DNA of 64,000 bases, taken from the NCBI RefSeq assembly GCF_031882575.1, contig NZ_CP134772.1, forward strand, positions 3,305,001 to 3,369,000. Reading direction: 5' to 3'. Below the pieces are notes generated by a model. It saw nothing but the letters and a program-made list of their open reading frames with translations, was not told the origin of the DNA and searched no databases. Each line of letters starts with the position of its first letter. Positions within the stretch are counted from its first letter, which is position 1. Position numbers and translations under genes: made by a program. The DNA comes from Pseudomonas sp. VD-NE ins. Its GTDB lineage: Bacteria; Pseudomonadota; Gammaproteobacteria; Pseudomonadales; Pseudomonadaceae. This document shows, one piece after another, positions 1 through 9,433 of the stretch.

Positions 1-926
1 ATCGACGTCGGGTCATCCATGACCACCAGCCCTTCACTTTCGGCCTTCTTGGCGAAGCGATAAGTGTGATTGTCGACGCTGGTGGTTTCGCGAATCAGCA
101 AGCCGTCGTACTCGGCCAGACGCGCGTAATCCTTGCGCTCAATCAGTTCGACGTCGATGCCCATGCCTTTGCCAACCCGGACGAAATTCGCCAGTGCCTT
201 GGCGTTGGATGGCGGCAAAGCTTCTTGTGGATCGTGCAGTATCGCCAGGTCGTAACGCGCCACTTGCGGCGAGCGCGGCACTCGCCAGACTTTACGGCTG
301 AAACCGTCCAGCGCATTGGCAAACTGATCTTCCTGATCATCGCGCAACTTGTGCAAGGCGCCGGACTTTATACCTTCGATGTGCCAGCCGTTAGTTCGAC
401 GAAACTCAACTAACAAAATCGGACAGGGAAATACTTCAAACAATTGCCGGGCCAGATCCTGTAAGGGCTCAATATGTGTTCGGCCAAAATACAGGGTCAG
501 AGTAAAACCTTCGGTATCACTGTAGAGATGATGACTAAGGGCTTTCTCCAGGGTTTTATCAAGATCGTCCAGCGCCAGGCCGTAGAGTGATTTTTTCGTC
601 AGTTCGCTGATGGTGCGCACCGACGGAATCACCTTGTGCCCCCGTGCTTCGGCGAGTAGCGAGCAGTAGTAACCGTGGCCCAGGTACTTATAGCTGCGGC
701 ACAGATTGATCACCTGCACACGCTTGCCCGGCTCGCTGTCACAGCTGTGCTCGAGGTATTCCTGAGCCGTCAGGATGTCTTCACTGGGAAAATATGAAGC
801 CCAGTCTTCCTTGCGCTCGACAATAATCAACACTTGACTGGAGGCTTTAATCGCTGAACTTAAAAGAGTTGCCGCCGGCAAACTTTGCTCGGATACTTCG
901 CGCCAATGACCCTGTACCGCTGACAT
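1..926 (-). CDS. RimK-like ATP-grasp protein with N-terminal RLAN-type domain (partial, C-terminus outside window)
   Basis: The reading frame stays open from an ATG at 924-926 to the window edge, giving about 308 residues of the N-terminal part. It begins MSAVQGHWREVSEQS and contains QVLIIVERKEDWASYFPS and LCRSYKYLGHGYYCSLLAEA, which I recognise as the N-terminal domain found before RimK-type ATP-grasp amidoligases. The last visible part (IDVELIERKDYARLAEYDGL, then IRETTSVDNHTYRFAKKAE) is the beginning of the ATP-grasp region. ATP-grasp ligases of this kind form amide bonds, typically adding amino acids to a peptide or protein. It is divergent from the acetyltransferase/C39-like gene starting at 1019, a pairing I know from other Pseudomonas. 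The substrate is unknown and the catalytic core lies outside the window. Confidence 0.8.
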   Translation of the reverse strand, partial: MSAVQGHWREVSEQSLPAATLLSSAIKASSQVLIIVERKEDWASYFPSEDILTAQEYLEHSCDSEPGKRVQVINLCRSYKYLGHGYYCSLLAEARGHKVIPSVRTISELTKKSLYGLALDDLDKTLEKALSHHLYSDTEGFTLTLYFGRTHIEPLQDLARQLFEVFPCPILLVEFRRTNGWHIEGIKSGALHKLRDDQEDQFANALDGFSRKVWRVPRSPQVARYDLAILHDPQEALPPSNAKALANFVRVGKGMGIDVELIERKDYARLAEYDGLLIRETTSVDNHTYRFAKKAESEGLVVMDDPTS

Positions 927-1018
927 AGAGATTGATCCGTTGGAGAACAAGACCTTTTCTATTAAGCACGAAGTTTTTTGAAAGTCTCGTTTCGTTACGC
1001 AACTTTTACGGTGGTCAT

Positions 1019-2119
1019 ATGAAGGCTGTTTTTCGTTTGGCGGTAGTTGAAGACTTGCCGGCGCTGCTGGCACTGGAAATGCAATGTTTCACCACGGACC
1101 GGCTTACCAGTCGCAGCTTTCAATGGATGATCACCCGTGCTCACGGGCAGTTGCTGGTGGCGGAGTGCGACGGTCATTTGTTGGGTTATGCGTTGGTGTT
1201 GTTTCATCGCGGCACTTCGCTCGCGCGGCTGTATTCCATCGCGATCGCCGTTGAATCGCGGGGGACGGGCCTGAGCAAGCAACTGCTGCAATGCATCGAA
1301 ACGCTGGCGCTGGAGCACGATTGTGCGTACCTGCGCCTGGAGGTGCGCCTCGACAACCCTGCGGCCATCGCGCTGTACGAACGCAATGGCTACCGGCGTT
1401 TTGCGCTGATTCACGATTACTACGAAGACCACGCCGATGCGCTGCGCCTAGAGAAACGTATTCTCCAGCACCGCGACTCGCGCAGCATCAAAGTGCCTTA
1501 CTACCCGCAAACCACCGATTTCACCTGTGGCCCGGCGTGCCTGTTGATGGCCATGGGCGCACTGCAATCGGAACGTTTATTGGAGCGGCGCGAAGAACTG
1601 CAGATCTGGCGTGAAGCGACCACGGTGTTCATGACCTCCGGCCATGGCGGTTGCAGTCCGCAGGGATTGGCGTTGGCGGCGTGGCGTCGGGGGTTTCGCG
1701 TCCGTATGGCGCTGAGCATGAGCGGGCCGTTATTCCTCGATGGAGTGCGTGACGCGCATAAAAAAGACGTCATGCGCCTGGTCCATGAAGAGTTCACGGC
1801 GCAATTGCAGGATACCGATGTCGAGTGTGTAATCGGTGCGTTGCTGGATCTGCCGCGACTGCTGGATGCCGGTGGGCAACCGCTGGTGTTGATCAGCAGC
1901 TATCGGCTGACCCGCTCCAAGTCGCCGCACTGGGTAATCGTGACCGACTGCGACGAGGATTTCGTTTACCTGCATGACCCGGATGTCGATCACAGCCAGC
2001 ATCGGCAGCCCATGGACTGCCAGCATGTGCCGGTCAGCCATGGGGAGTTCGAGAAAATGTGCCGGTTTGGCCGGGGTAAATTGCGTGCGGCGGTGGTGCT
2101 GTATCCCCGCGAAACGTGA
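1019..2119 (+). CDS. GNAT acetyltransferase fused to C39-like cysteine peptidase domain
   Basis: 366 residues. The ATG at 1019 follows a GGTGG element; an upstream in-frame start at 932 would add an unconvincing leader. Residues 1-150 are a GNAT domain (IAVESRGTGLSKQLLQCIE is the acetyl-CoA loop; LDNPAAIALYERNGYRRF is the usual C-terminal signature). Residues about 158-366 are a C39-like papain fold: TDFTCGPACLLMAMG carries the likely nucleophile Cys170, and SPHWVIVTD places His304 in the second catalytic position. The divergent neighbour is a RimK-like ATP-grasp protein, which suggests the two act on the same peptide or amino-acid conjugate, one ligating and the other acetylating or cleaving. 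That joint role is inference. No signal peptide, so probably cytoplasmic. Confidence 0.85.
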   Translation: MKAVFRLAVVEDLPALLALEMQCFTTDRLTSRSFQWMITRAHGQLLVAECDGHLLGYALVLFHRGTSLARLYSIAIAVESRGTGLSKQLLQCIETLALEHDCAYLRLEVRLDNPAAIALYERNGYRRFALIHDYYEDHADALRLEKRILQHRDSRSIKVPYYPQTTDFTCGPACLLMAMGALQSERLLERREELQIWREATTVFMTSGHGGCSPQGLALAAWRRGFRVRMALSMSGPLFLDGVRDAHKKDVMRLVHEEFTAQLQDTDVECVIGALLDLPRLLDAGGQPLVLISSYRLTRSKSPHWVIVTDCDEDFVYLHDPDVDHSQHRQPMDCQHVPVSHGEFEKMCRFGRGKLRAAVVLYPRET

Positions 2120-2128
2120 GAACTCACC

Positions 2129-2217
2129 TGTAGGAGCTGCCGAAGGCTGCGATCTTTTGATTTTGAAAAACAAGATCAAAAGATCGCAGCCTCGTTGCAC
2201 TCGACAGCTCCTACAGG
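2129..2217. repeat. REP-like palindromic element, type B (AGGAGCTGCCG...GCGATCTTTTGA)
   Basis: A head-to-head pair of the TGTAGGAGCTGCCGAAGGCT unit and its inverted partner ending in AGCTCCTACAGG. The stretch can fold into a long hairpin and lies between two convergent genes, where it may act as a transcription barrier. Further type B copies are near 22.8, 35.0, 39.0 and 45.2 kb. Confidence 0.85.
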
Positions 2218-2227
2218 AGGATCGTCT

Positions 2228-3382
2228 TTAGAGCGCGGGCTTCAGGCCGATCTTGTACAGCGAGCCATTCTCTTCATCCGTCAACACATACAGATAACCA
2301 TCCGGCCCTTGCCGTACATCGCGAATCCGCTGCTTCAGCTCGCCCAGCAAGCGCTCCTCGTGCACCACCTTGTCGCCATCGAACTGCAAGCGGATCAATT
2401 CCTGAGTCACCAACGCGCCAATAAACGCATTGTGTTGCCACGGTTTAAAGCGATCGGCATCGTAAAACGCCATGCCAGTGACGCCCGGCGACTTCTCCCA
2501 TACATGGTGCGGCGCGACCGTGCCTTCGGCCGTTTTGCCCTGGGCTTCCGGTATTGGCTGCATTGAGTAATTGATGCCGTGGGTCGCCAGTGGCCAGCCG
2601 TAGTTCTTGCCGCGTTCGATAATGTTCACCTCATCGCCGCCGCGCGGGCCGTGCTCGTTCTCCCACAGCGTGCCAGTCCATGGGTTGAGCGCCGCGCCCT
2701 GTGGGTTGCGCACGCCGTAAGCCCAGATTTCCGGGCGAACGCCGGACTGGCCGACAAAGGGGTTGTCATCCGGCACCTTGCCGTCCGGGTAGATGCGCAC
2801 GACCTTGCCTTGCAGCTTGTCGAGATCCTGCGCGGTCGGCCGGTCATTGTTCTCGCCCAAAGTAATGAACAAATAACCGTCGCGATCAAACACCAGCCGT
2901 GAGCCGAAGTGATTGCCGACCGAAAGCTTCGGCTCCTGGCGGAAGATTACTTTGAAATCCTTCAGCGTCTTCAAGTCATCTGAAAGCCGTCCGCGCCCCA
3001 CAGCGGTGCCGGCCTTGTCGCCGGCACCGCCACCTTCGGCATAGGACAGATACACCAGACGATCCTGTTTGAAATCCGGCGACAGCGCCACATCCAGCAA
3101 CCCGCCCTGCCCCTTGGCCCAGACCTGCGGCACACCGGTGATCGGCGCCGATAGCTTGCCGTCGGCCGCCACCACGCGCAGATTGCCGGGACGCTCAGTG
3201 ACCAGCATGCCTTGGCGATCCGGCAAAAACGCCAGCGCCCACGGATGTTCAAGGCCTGCGGTGATGGTCGTGACTTCGAGGGTGCCCTGTTCGCTTTGCA
3301 GCTCTTTGGGCGCGGCGGCAAAGGCCGGTGCACTGATCAGAGCACCAGCACACAGTGTGGCTAGAAGGGTTTTACGCAACAT
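2228..3382 (-). CDS. Periplasmic PQQ-dependent aldose sugar dehydrogenase (YliI/GSDH family)
   Basis: 384 residues with a clear signal peptide (MLRKTLLATLCAGALISAPA, cleavage after AFA). The mature part is a six-bladed propeller of the soluble glucose/sorbosone dehydrogenase type: LEHPWALAFLPDR near the start, the GGLLDVALSPDF blade, LGENNDRP, and ENEHGPRGGDEVNIIERGKN around residue 240, which is typical of the family. Such proteins oxidise aldoses with PQQ in the periplasm. The length matches E. coli YliI (about 370). It lies 52 bases downstream of the small exported protein ending at 3435 and may be cotranscribed with it. Confidence 0.88.
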   Translation of the reverse strand: MLRKTLLATLCAGALISAPAFAAAPKELQSEQGTLEVTTITAGLEHPWALAFLPDRQGMLVTERPGNLRVVAADGKLSAPITGVPQVWAKGQGGLLDVALSPDFKQDRLVYLSYAEGGGAGDKAGTAVGRGRLSDDLKTLKDFKVIFRQEPKLSVGNHFGSRLVFDRDGYLFITLGENNDRPTAQDLDKLQGKVVRIYPDGKVPDDNPFVGQSGVRPEIWAYGVRNPQGAALNPWTGTLWENEHGPRGGDEVNIIERGKNYGWPLATHGINYSMQPIPEAQGKTAEGTVAPHHVWEKSPGVTGMAFYDADRFKPWQHNAFIGALVTQELIRLQFDGDKVVHEERLLGELKQRIRDVRQGPDGYLYVLTDEENGSLYKIGLKPAL

Positions 3383-3434
3383 GCACGATTCCTTTTGTTC
3401 GTTTGTGGGGCCGGCAGGACTTCAGTTCTGCCGC

Positions 3435-3755
3435 TCAACGGTTGCTGTCTCCGCTGCGCGAAGGTGGATTGGGAATGAACGTGGGTGGCGTGCTCGGCAC
3501 CGAGCGGATCGGCTGGCCATTGCCGATACCACGGTTCTCGACCGTAGGCTGACGTGGCGTCGGCACAGTGTTCGGCCCCCGAATGGGCGGAGCGCTCGGC
3601 TGGGTGCCCTGCATGCTGTTGGGGTTGGCCCGGCGGATCGGGCTGTTGTAAGGGTTATTGCTGTTGCCGGTCGGGCTTTGCGCCAGCAGGACATCGGCAT
3701 GAACAAGCCCGCCACTGAGGGCCAGGACGACGATGCCAAGCAAAATTCGGTTCAT
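3435..3755 (-). CDS. Small exported proline/asparagine-rich protein, function unknown
   Basis: 106 residues starting MNRILLGIVVLALSGGLVHA, a good signal peptide. The mature part is low in complexity, rich in Pro, Asn, Ser and Arg (NSNNPYNSPIRRANPNS, PSAPPIRGPNTVPTPRQP), and probably disordered in the periplasm. It is read in the same direction as the sugar dehydrogenase that follows. Other frames here are also open, but only this one starts with a signal peptide. I do not recognise a domain. Confidence 0.7.
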   Translation of the reverse strand: MNRILLGIVVLALSGGLVHADVLLAQSPTGNSNNPYNSPIRRANPNSMQGTQPSAPPIRGPNTVPTPRQPTVENRGIGNGQPIRSVPSTPPTFIPNPPSRSGDSNR

Positions 3756-3944
3756 GACGCTGCCTCTCGATGGGCCGGGGATAGAGCGTTCGAGTCCACG
3801 CTACGCTCAGGGTTCGGATTTGTTAACCCGCAAGCCTTAAACAACATGTAACACGGCTTGACCAAGTCATCGCCAACCCGCGCATTTCGGGGAAACTTTC
3901 CGCCAGGGCAGCAGGTCATCCGATCATCACTCGGAGAACTCACC

Positions 3945-4811
3945 ATGGCTCGGGCAATCTGGAAAGGCGCAATCAGTTTCGGACTGGTGCACATCCCTGT
4001 CGCACTGGTCTCGGCGACCTCGTCGCAGGGCGTGGATTTCGATTGGCTCGACAGCCGCAGCATGGACCCGGTGGGCTATAAACGGGTGAACAAGGTCACC
4101 GGCAAGGAAGTCACCAAGGAGCACATTGTCAAAGGCGTGGCCTATGAAAAGGGCCGTTATGTGGTGCTCAGCGAAGAGGAAATTCGCTCGGCGCACCCTG
4201 TTTCAACGCAGACCATCGACATCTTTTCCTTCGTCGACGCCGAACAGATTCCCCTGCAAAACATCGACACGCCCTACTACCTGGCACCCGACAAGCGCGG
4301 TGGCAAGGTCTACGCATTGCTGCGCGAGACACTGAGCAAAACCAATAAAGTCGCCCTCGCCCGCGTGGTCCTGCATACGCGCCAGTACCTGGCGGCGCTG
4401 ATGCCGCTGGAAGATGCATTGGTGCTGGTGAAACTGCGCTGGCCGCAAGAGGTGCGTGGCCTCGGTGAGTTGGAATTGGGTCCTGAAGTGACCAAGCCAC
4501 AGCTGGCCAAGGGTGAACTGGACATGGCCAAGCGGTTGGTGCAGGACATGAGCGCCGACTGGAAGCCCGAGGATTACAAGGATGAGTTCGAAGACAAGAT
4601 CATGGCGCTGGTCGAGAAAAAGGCCCATGAAGGCAAGATCGAGGATGTTGAAACGGTGGGTGGCGAGGAAGAGCGTAAAACCGCTGATGTGATCGACTTG
4701 ACCGAGCTGCTCAAACGCAGTCTGGGTGGCAAAGCGCCGGCCAAGCCGAAGGCGAAGGCCGCGACCAAGACAGCGCCAGCCAAGAGGACAAAGAAGGCCT
4801 CGGGAGAATGA
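3945..4811 (+). CDS. ku: Non-homologous end-joining protein Ku
   Basis: 288 residues; the ATG at 3945 follows GGAGAACTCACC, so the longer frame back to 3858 is not used. It starts MARAIWKGAISFGLVHIPVA, the diagnostic N-terminus of bacterial Ku, and continues with GYKRVNKVTGKEV, PYYLAPDKRGGKVYALL and MPLEDALVLVKLRWP of the DNA-ring core. The C-terminal 35 residues are rich in Lys, Ala and Pro (KAPAKPKAKAATKTAPAKRT), the basic tail that helps DNA binding. Ku bridges double-strand ends and recruits the ligase/polymerase LigD; no ligD is present in the window. Length is normal. Confidence 0.95.
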   Translation: MARAIWKGAISFGLVHIPVALVSATSSQGVDFDWLDSRSMDPVGYKRVNKVTGKEVTKEHIVKGVAYEKGRYVVLSEEEIRSAHPVSTQTIDIFSFVDAEQIPLQNIDTPYYLAPDKRGGKVYALLRETLSKTNKVALARVVLHTRQYLAALMPLEDALVLVKLRWPQEVRGLGELELGPEVTKPQLAKGELDMAKRLVQDMSADWKPEDYKDEFEDKIMALVEKKAHEGKIEDVETVGGEEERKTADVIDLTELLKRSLGGKAPAKPKAKAATKTAPAKRTKKASGE

Positions 4812-4857
4812 CAATAGAAGGATTGTCAGCCAACTGACAGGTTGTATTTGAGAGAGT

Positions 4858-4951
4858 CTTCGCGAGCAGGCTCGCTCCCACAGGGTTCTGAGTCGAGTGC
4901 GAAATTCGCATTCACCCAATTTCACTGTGGGAGCGAGCCTGCTCGCGAAGG
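4858..4951. repeat. REP-like palindromic pair, type A (GTGGGAGCGAGCCTGCTCGCG)
   Basis: Two inverted copies of the unit CTTCGCGAGCAGGCTCGCTC / GAGCGAGCCTGCTCGCGAAG separated by about 50 bases, between the convergent ends of ku and lpxO. Each unit is itself palindromic. The same family recurs at 7945, 9328, 12724, 27982, 42062 and 48085. Confidence 0.9.
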
Positions 4952-4975
4952 GGCCAGCCAAAGCAATGCAAAAAC

Positions 4976-5875
4976 TCAGATCAGAATGAACACCGCCAGC
5001 AAACCACCGAAGATCGCCCACTTTTCCATGTAGTAACGTTTGCGATTGCGTTTCTTCAGCTCTTTACCACGCAGGCGAATCTTGTAGATCCGGGTAAACA
5101 AACGGTTGATCCCGCCCGTGCGGTCGCCAGCATCGTTCGGCGCGCCTGCCGCCGACATAACGGTACGGCTGAACCAGCTGTTGAACGCCGCCGCCCAGCG
5201 GTACTTCATCGGTCGTTCAATGTCGCAGAACAGGATGATGCGGTTCTTGTCGGTGGTGTTTTCGGCGTAATGAATAAACGTCTCGTCGAACATCACCGCT
5301 TCGCCGTCACGCCAGTGGTAGCTCTCGCCGTCGACGTTGATATAGCAGCCAGCGTCGTTTGGCGTGTCCAGACCCAGGTGATAGCGATACGAGCCTGCAT
5401 ACGGGTCACGGTGACGCACCAGTTTCGAACCCGGTGGCAGCTCGGCAAACATCGCGGCCTTGATCGAACCGATGCTCTGCACCAGTTCGGTGGTGCGTGG
5501 GCACAGCTTCATCGCCGACGGATGGCTCTCGCCGTACCACTTCAGATAGAAACGCTTCCAGCCGCTTTTGAAGAACGAGTTGAAACCGACATCGTCGTAC
5601 TGGTTAGAGCGTTTGATCTCGCCGGCACGCAGCAAATTCTGCCCTTCTTCGCGGATTTCTTCCCAGTGCGCCTGCAACGGGCTCAAGTCAGGAAACTCGC
5701 TCGGGTCCAGGTACGGCTTGTTCGGCTTCTTCGAAAACAGATAAAGGAAGCAGTTGATCGGCGCAAGAAACGTCGAATGGTCACTCAGTTGTCGACCGAG
5801 CTTGTGGCGCACACGCCCACGCAAATGAACGTATGCAATGGAAATGACATAAATAGCAGCAATGATGAGTTTCAC
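4976..5875 (-). CDS. lpxO: Lipid A hydroxylase LpxO (Fe(II)/2-oxoglutarate dioxygenase)
   Basis: 299 residues if the GTG at 5873-5875 is used (start MKLIIAAIYV); another GTG four codons upstream at 5887 is possible, and neither has a strong ribosome site. An N-terminal hydrophobic helix is followed by the aspartyl/asparaginyl hydroxylase fold. The metal site is visible as His155-Arg-Asp157 in KLVRHRDPYAGSYRYHLGL and His202 in DETFIHYAENT, with Arg in KNRIILFCDIERP for 2-oxoglutarate. LpxO 2-hydroxylates the secondary laurate chains of lipid A at the inner membrane. The C-terminus ends in a second hydrophobic helix (WAIFGGLLAVFILI). Confidence 0.88.
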   Translation of the reverse strand: MKLIIAAIYVISIAYVHLRGRVRHKLGRQLSDHSTFLAPINCFLYLFSKKPNKPYLDPSEFPDLSPLQAHWEEIREEGQNLLRAGEIKRSNQYDDVGFNSFFKSGWKRFYLKWYGESHPSAMKLCPRTTELVQSIGSIKAAMFAELPPGSKLVRHRDPYAGSYRYHLGLDTPNDAGCYINVDGESYHWRDGEAVMFDETFIHYAENTTDKNRIILFCDIERPMKYRWAAAFNSWFSRTVMSAAGAPNDAGDRTGGINRLFTRIYKIRLRGKELKKRNRKRYYMEKWAIFGGLLAVFILI

Positions 5876-6257
5876 GGAAATCGTCACACGTCAGAAAGTG
5901 AACAAACTGCGCACCCGGCGGCCTGAGGCCTAGCGTCTTATGCAGTGGTCTGAATACACATGGCACGTCCTTGAGCCCGCGCCAGAAACCGGACGCTCGG
6001 TGAAAGGTGGCATTTTAGCCACAGTTTGTAACCGATAGTGAATCTTCAACTGTGAAAAACTGTCCCGTGATCATGCCAATCGGCGATCGTGGCGTGATCG
6101 CCCTATCGTTTAAAGAGCCAGACCAGTACAATCGCCGCCAAACTTTACGCGCCCCCCTTGGTTGATGACGGGACTCTCCCGCTTCAGCGCACTTTGACTC
6201 GGGCCAAGCGCTGCAGCCGCACCCTCGCTTTTTAAGAATGCTTCGCAGGAATAACTC
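5876..6257. other. Intergenic region between divergent lpxO and ybiT
   Basis: 382 bases with no convincing gene. It must hold the promoters of both flanking genes, but I cannot assign boxes with confidence. The last bases (CAGGAATAACTC) are the ribosome site for the TTG start of ybiT. Confidence 0.5.
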
Positions 6258-7844
6258 TTGATTTCTACAGCTAACATCACGATGCAGTTCGGCGCCAAGC
6301 CGCTCTTCGAAAACGTTTCGGTCAAATTCGGCGCGGGCAATCGCTACGGTCTGATCGGCGCCAACGGTTGCGGCAAGTCGACCTTCATGAAAATCCTCGG
6401 CGGCGACCTCGATCCGTCCGGCGGTCAGGTCATGCTCGAGCCGAACGTGCGTCTGGGTAAATTGCGCCAGGACCAGTTCGCCTACGAAGAATTCACCGTG
6501 ATCGACACCGTGATCATGGGTCACGAAGAGCTGTGGAAGGTCAAGGCTGAGCGCGATCGTATCTACTCGCTGCCGGAAATGAGCGAAGAAGACGGCATGG
6601 CCGTGGCCGAGCTGGAAACCGAATTCGCCGAGATGGACGGCTACACCGCCGAATCCCGCGCCGGTGAACTGTTGCTGGGCCTGGGTATTGGCATCGAGCA
6701 ACACTTCGGCCCGATGAGCGAAGTCTCGCCAGGCTGGAAACTGCGCGTGTTGCTGGCGCAGGCGCTGTTCTCCGATCCGGAAGTGCTGTTGCTCGACGAA
6801 CCGACCAACCACCTGGACATCAACACCATCCGCTGGCTGGAAAACGTTCTGACCCAGCGTAACAGCCTGATGATCATCATCTCCCACGACCGTCACTTCC
6901 TGAACAGCGTGTGCACGCACATGGCTGACCTGGATTACGGCGAGCTGCGTCTGTTCCCGGGCAACTACGACGAGTACATGACCGTGGCGACCCAGTCCCG
7001 CGAGCAACTGTTGTCGGACAACGCCAAGAAGAAAGCGCAGATTTCCGAGCTGCAATCGTTCGTCAGCCGCTTCTCGGCCAACGCCTCGAAAGCCAAGCAG
7101 GCTACCTCCCGTGCCAAGGCGATCGACAAGATCCAGCTGGCCGAGGTCAAGCCTTCGAGCCGCGTGAGCCCGTTCATCCGCTTCGATCAGAACAAGAAGC
7201 TGCACCGCCAGGCGGTCATCGTCGAGAAAATGGCCAAAGGCTTCGACGGCAAACCCCTGTTCAAAGATTTCAGCTTCCAGGTTGAAGCCGGCGAGCGCGT
7301 GGCGATCATCGGCCCGAACGGTATCGGCAAAACCACCCTGCTGCGCACCCTGGTCAACGAACTGACCCCGGACGCCGGCAGCATCAAGTGGACCGACGCC
7401 GCCGAACTGGGCTACTACGCCCAGGACCACGCGCACGACTTCGAAGACGACGTTACCCTGTTCGACTGGATGGGTCAGTGGACTCAGGGCGAGCAGATGA
7501 TTCGCGGTACTTTGGGCCGCATGCTGTTCTCCAACGACGAGATCCTCAAGTCGGTCAAAGTGATTTCCGGTGGTGAGCAAGGTCGCATGCTGTTCGGCAA
7601 GCTGATCCTGCAAAAGCCGAACGTGCTGATCATGGACGAACCAACCAACCACTTGGACATGGAATCGATCGAGGCGCTGAACCTGGCGCTGGAAAACTAC
7701 CCGGGCACGCTGATCTTCGTCAGCCACGACCGTGAGTTCGTATCGTCCCTGGCCACGCGCATCATCGAGCTGAGCCCGGATGGCGTGACGGACTTCAGCG
7801 GCACTTACGATGACTACCTGCGTAGTCAGGGTGTTGTGTTCTAA
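6258..7844 (+). CDS. ybiT: ABC-F family ATPase, YbiT type
   Basis: 528 residues starting at a TTG codon with AGGA seven bases upstream. Two tandem ABC ATPase domains without membrane segments: Walker [10 protein letters not shown] (34-42) and GPNGIGKTT in the second domain; Walker [12 protein letters not shown] and [11 protein letters not shown]; signature SPGWK in domain 1, the degenerate form characteristic of YbiT, and ISGGEQGR in domain 2. A charged linker between the domains is the tRNA-contacting P-site motif of ABC-F factors. These proteins bind the ribosomal E site and modulate translation. Transcription probably ends at the hairpin at 7882. Confidence 0.93.
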   Translation: MISTANITMQFGAKPLFENVSVKFGAGNRYGLIGANGCGKSTFMKILGGDLDPSGGQVMLEPNVRLGKLRQDQFAYEEFTVIDTVIMGHEELWKVKAERDRIYSLPEMSEEDGMAVAELETEFAEMDGYTAESRAGELLLGLGIGIEQHFGPMSEVSPGWKLRVLLAQALFSDPEVLLLDEPTNHLDINTIRWLENVLTQRNSLMIIISHDRHFLNSVCTHMADLDYGELRLFPGNYDEYMTVATQSREQLLSDNAKKKAQISELQSFVSRFSANASKAKQATSRAKAIDKIQLAEVKPSSRVSPFIRFDQNKKLHRQAVIVEKMAKGFDGKPLFKDFSFQVEAGERVAIIGPNGIGKTTLLRTLVNELTPDAGSIKWTDAAELGYYAQDHAHDFEDDVTLFDWMGQWTQGEQMIRGTLGRMLFSNDEILKSVKVISGGEQGRMLFGKLILQKPNVLIMDEPTNHLDMESIEALNLALENYPGTLIFVSHDREFVSSLATRIIELSPDGVTDFSGTYDDYLRSQGVVF

Positions 7845-7881
7845 AAGCAGCTTCAAGTGTTGAGCTGCTAGCTTCAAGCTA

Positions 7882-7909
7882 AAGCCCTGTCCATGTGACG
7901 GGGCTTTTT
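7882..7909 (+). terminator. Rho-independent terminator of ybiT
   Basis: AGCCCTGTC and GACGGGGCT pair around a short loop (one G-T pair) and are followed by TTTTT, 37 bases after the ybiT stop. Confidence 0.85.
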
Positions 7910-7944
7910 GCATTCCAAGGTGAGGGATTTGCGGGTGCGGCTAC

Positions 7945-8011
7945 CTTCGCGAGCAGGCTCGCTCCCACAGGGGAATGCATTCCAAAGGTGGGAGCGAGCC
8001 TGCTCGCGAAG
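7945..8011. repeat. REP-like palindromic pair, type A
   Basis: Inverted pair of the type A unit (CTTCGCGAGCAGGCTCGCTC and its complement) with a short 20-base spacer, between ybiT and the MFS gene. Confidence 0.9.
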
Positions 8012-8123
8012 GGGCCATCAGCCGCACCATCAATCCCCAGGGAAAGTAGTTAGCCTGCTTTCTTTTATCTGACACCCAAGCCATGATGCGAACTCTCCCA
8101 CCGCCGCCCGCGAACGAGTCCTC

Positions 8124-9311
8124 ATGTCTGCGCAGCAACTGCCACCGCAAAGCTCCATGGCGATCACCCTGCAGATCGTCTCCATCGTGTTCTATACCTT
8201 TATTGCGTTCCTCTGCATCGGTCTGCCGATCGCGGTATTGCCCGGTTACGTGCATGAGCAACTGGGTTTCAGCGCGGTCATTGCCGGGCTGGTGATTGGC
8301 TCGCAATATCTGGCCACCCTGCTCAGCCGGCCGATGGCCGGGCGCATGTCGGATACGGTCGGGACCAAGCGGGCGATCATTTATGGCTTGTGGGGAATTG
8401 TCCTCAGCGGTTTGCTGACGCTGCTCTCTACGCTGCTACAGGACTTTCCGCTCGCCAGCCTGATCATTCTGATTATCGGCCGTTTGCTGCTCGGCATCGC
8501 GCAAGGGCTGATCGGCGTCGGCACCATCAGTTGGTGCATGGGCCAGGTCGGTGTCGAGCACACCGCGAAATCCATCGGCTGGAACGGCATCGCTTCCTAT
8601 GGCGCGATTGCGATTGGTGCGCCGTTGGGCGTGGTGATGGTCGCCGATTACGGCTTCACCAGCCTCGGCATCGCACTGGCCGTGCTGGCAGCCGGTGCAC
8701 TGGTGCTGATCCGCAATAAGCCTTCGGTGCCGGTGATCCGTGGCGAACGGTTGCCGTTCTGGGCGGTGTTCGGGCGGATCGCCCCGTATGGCGCCAGCCT
8801 GACCCTAGCCTCGATCGGCTACGGCACGCTGACCACTTTCATCACCCTGTATTACCTCAACCGTGGCTGGACCGGCGCGGCGTACTGCCTGACGGTGTTT
8901 GGTGTGTGCTTCATCCTGTCGCGGCTGATGTTTATCTCGGCGATCAGTCGGTTTGGCGGGTTCAGGTCCGCCATCGCGTGCATGACCATCGAAACCTTGG
9001 GGCTGGTGCTGTTGTGGCTGGCGCCGTCGACCGCGTTCGCCTTGATCGGCGCGGGGCTGGCGGGGTTTGGCCTGTCGCTGGTGTATCCGGCGTTGGGTGT
9101 CGAGGCGATCAAACAGGTGCCCAGTTCCAGTCGTGGTTCCGGGTTGGGCGCTTATGCGGTTTTTTTCGATCTGGCGCTGGCGATTGCCGGGCCGTTAATG
9201 GGCGCGGTGGCGTTGAATCTGGGGTATTCGTGGATATTCTTCTGTGCGGCGCTGTTGTCGGTGATTGGGTTGGGTCTGACCCTGCTGCTCCAGCGCCGGG
9301 CGATTTCCTGA
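8124..9311 (+). CDS. MFS transporter, YhhS/arabinose-efflux-like
   Basis: 395 residues, 12 predicted membrane helices. The MFS motif A is seen as SRPMAGRMSDTVGTKRA after helix 2, and GRLLLGIAQGLIGVGTISW is the helix 4 motif. The pattern SSSRGSGLGAYAVFFDLALA near helix 10-11 is shared with the YhhS/YfcJ group of putative efflux carriers. The ATG at 8124 has only a weak upstream GAACGAG. It stands alone between REP elements; substrate unknown. Confidence 0.85.
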   Translation: MSAQQLPPQSSMAITLQIVSIVFYTFIAFLCIGLPIAVLPGYVHEQLGFSAVIAGLVIGSQYLATLLSRPMAGRMSDTVGTKRAIIYGLWGIVLSGLLTLLSTLLQDFPLASLIILIIGRLLLGIAQGLIGVGTISWCMGQVGVEHTAKSIGWNGIASYGAIAIGAPLGVVMVADYGFTSLGIALAVLAAGALVLIRNKPSVPVIRGERLPFWAVFGRIAPYGASLTLASIGYGTLTTFITLYYLNRGWTGAAYCLTVFGVCFILSRLMFISAISRFGGFRSAIACMTIETLGLVLLWLAPSTAFALIGAGLAGFGLSLVYPALGVEAIKQVPSSSRGSGLGAYAVFFDLALAIAGPLMGAVALNLGYSWIFFCAALLSVIGLGLTLLLQRRAIS

Positions 9312-9327
9312 ACCTTGAACCAAACCC

Positions 9328-9417
9328 TGTGGGAGCGAGCCTGCTCGCGAAAGCGGTGAATCAGTCAGCACATATATTGACTGACACTACGCTTTCGCGA
9401 GCAGGCTCGCTCCCACA
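9328..9417. repeat. REP-like palindromic pair, type A
   Basis: Type A unit at each end in opposite orientation, separating the convergent MFS and hydrolase genes. Confidence 0.9.
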
Positions 9418-9433
9418 AGGGTTCTGCACCTGA

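Noticed and set aside
6015..7913. A 632-residue open frame on the minus strand
   Set aside because: It is antisense to ybiT, has no domain signature and is explained by the GC-rich codon pattern of the real gene.
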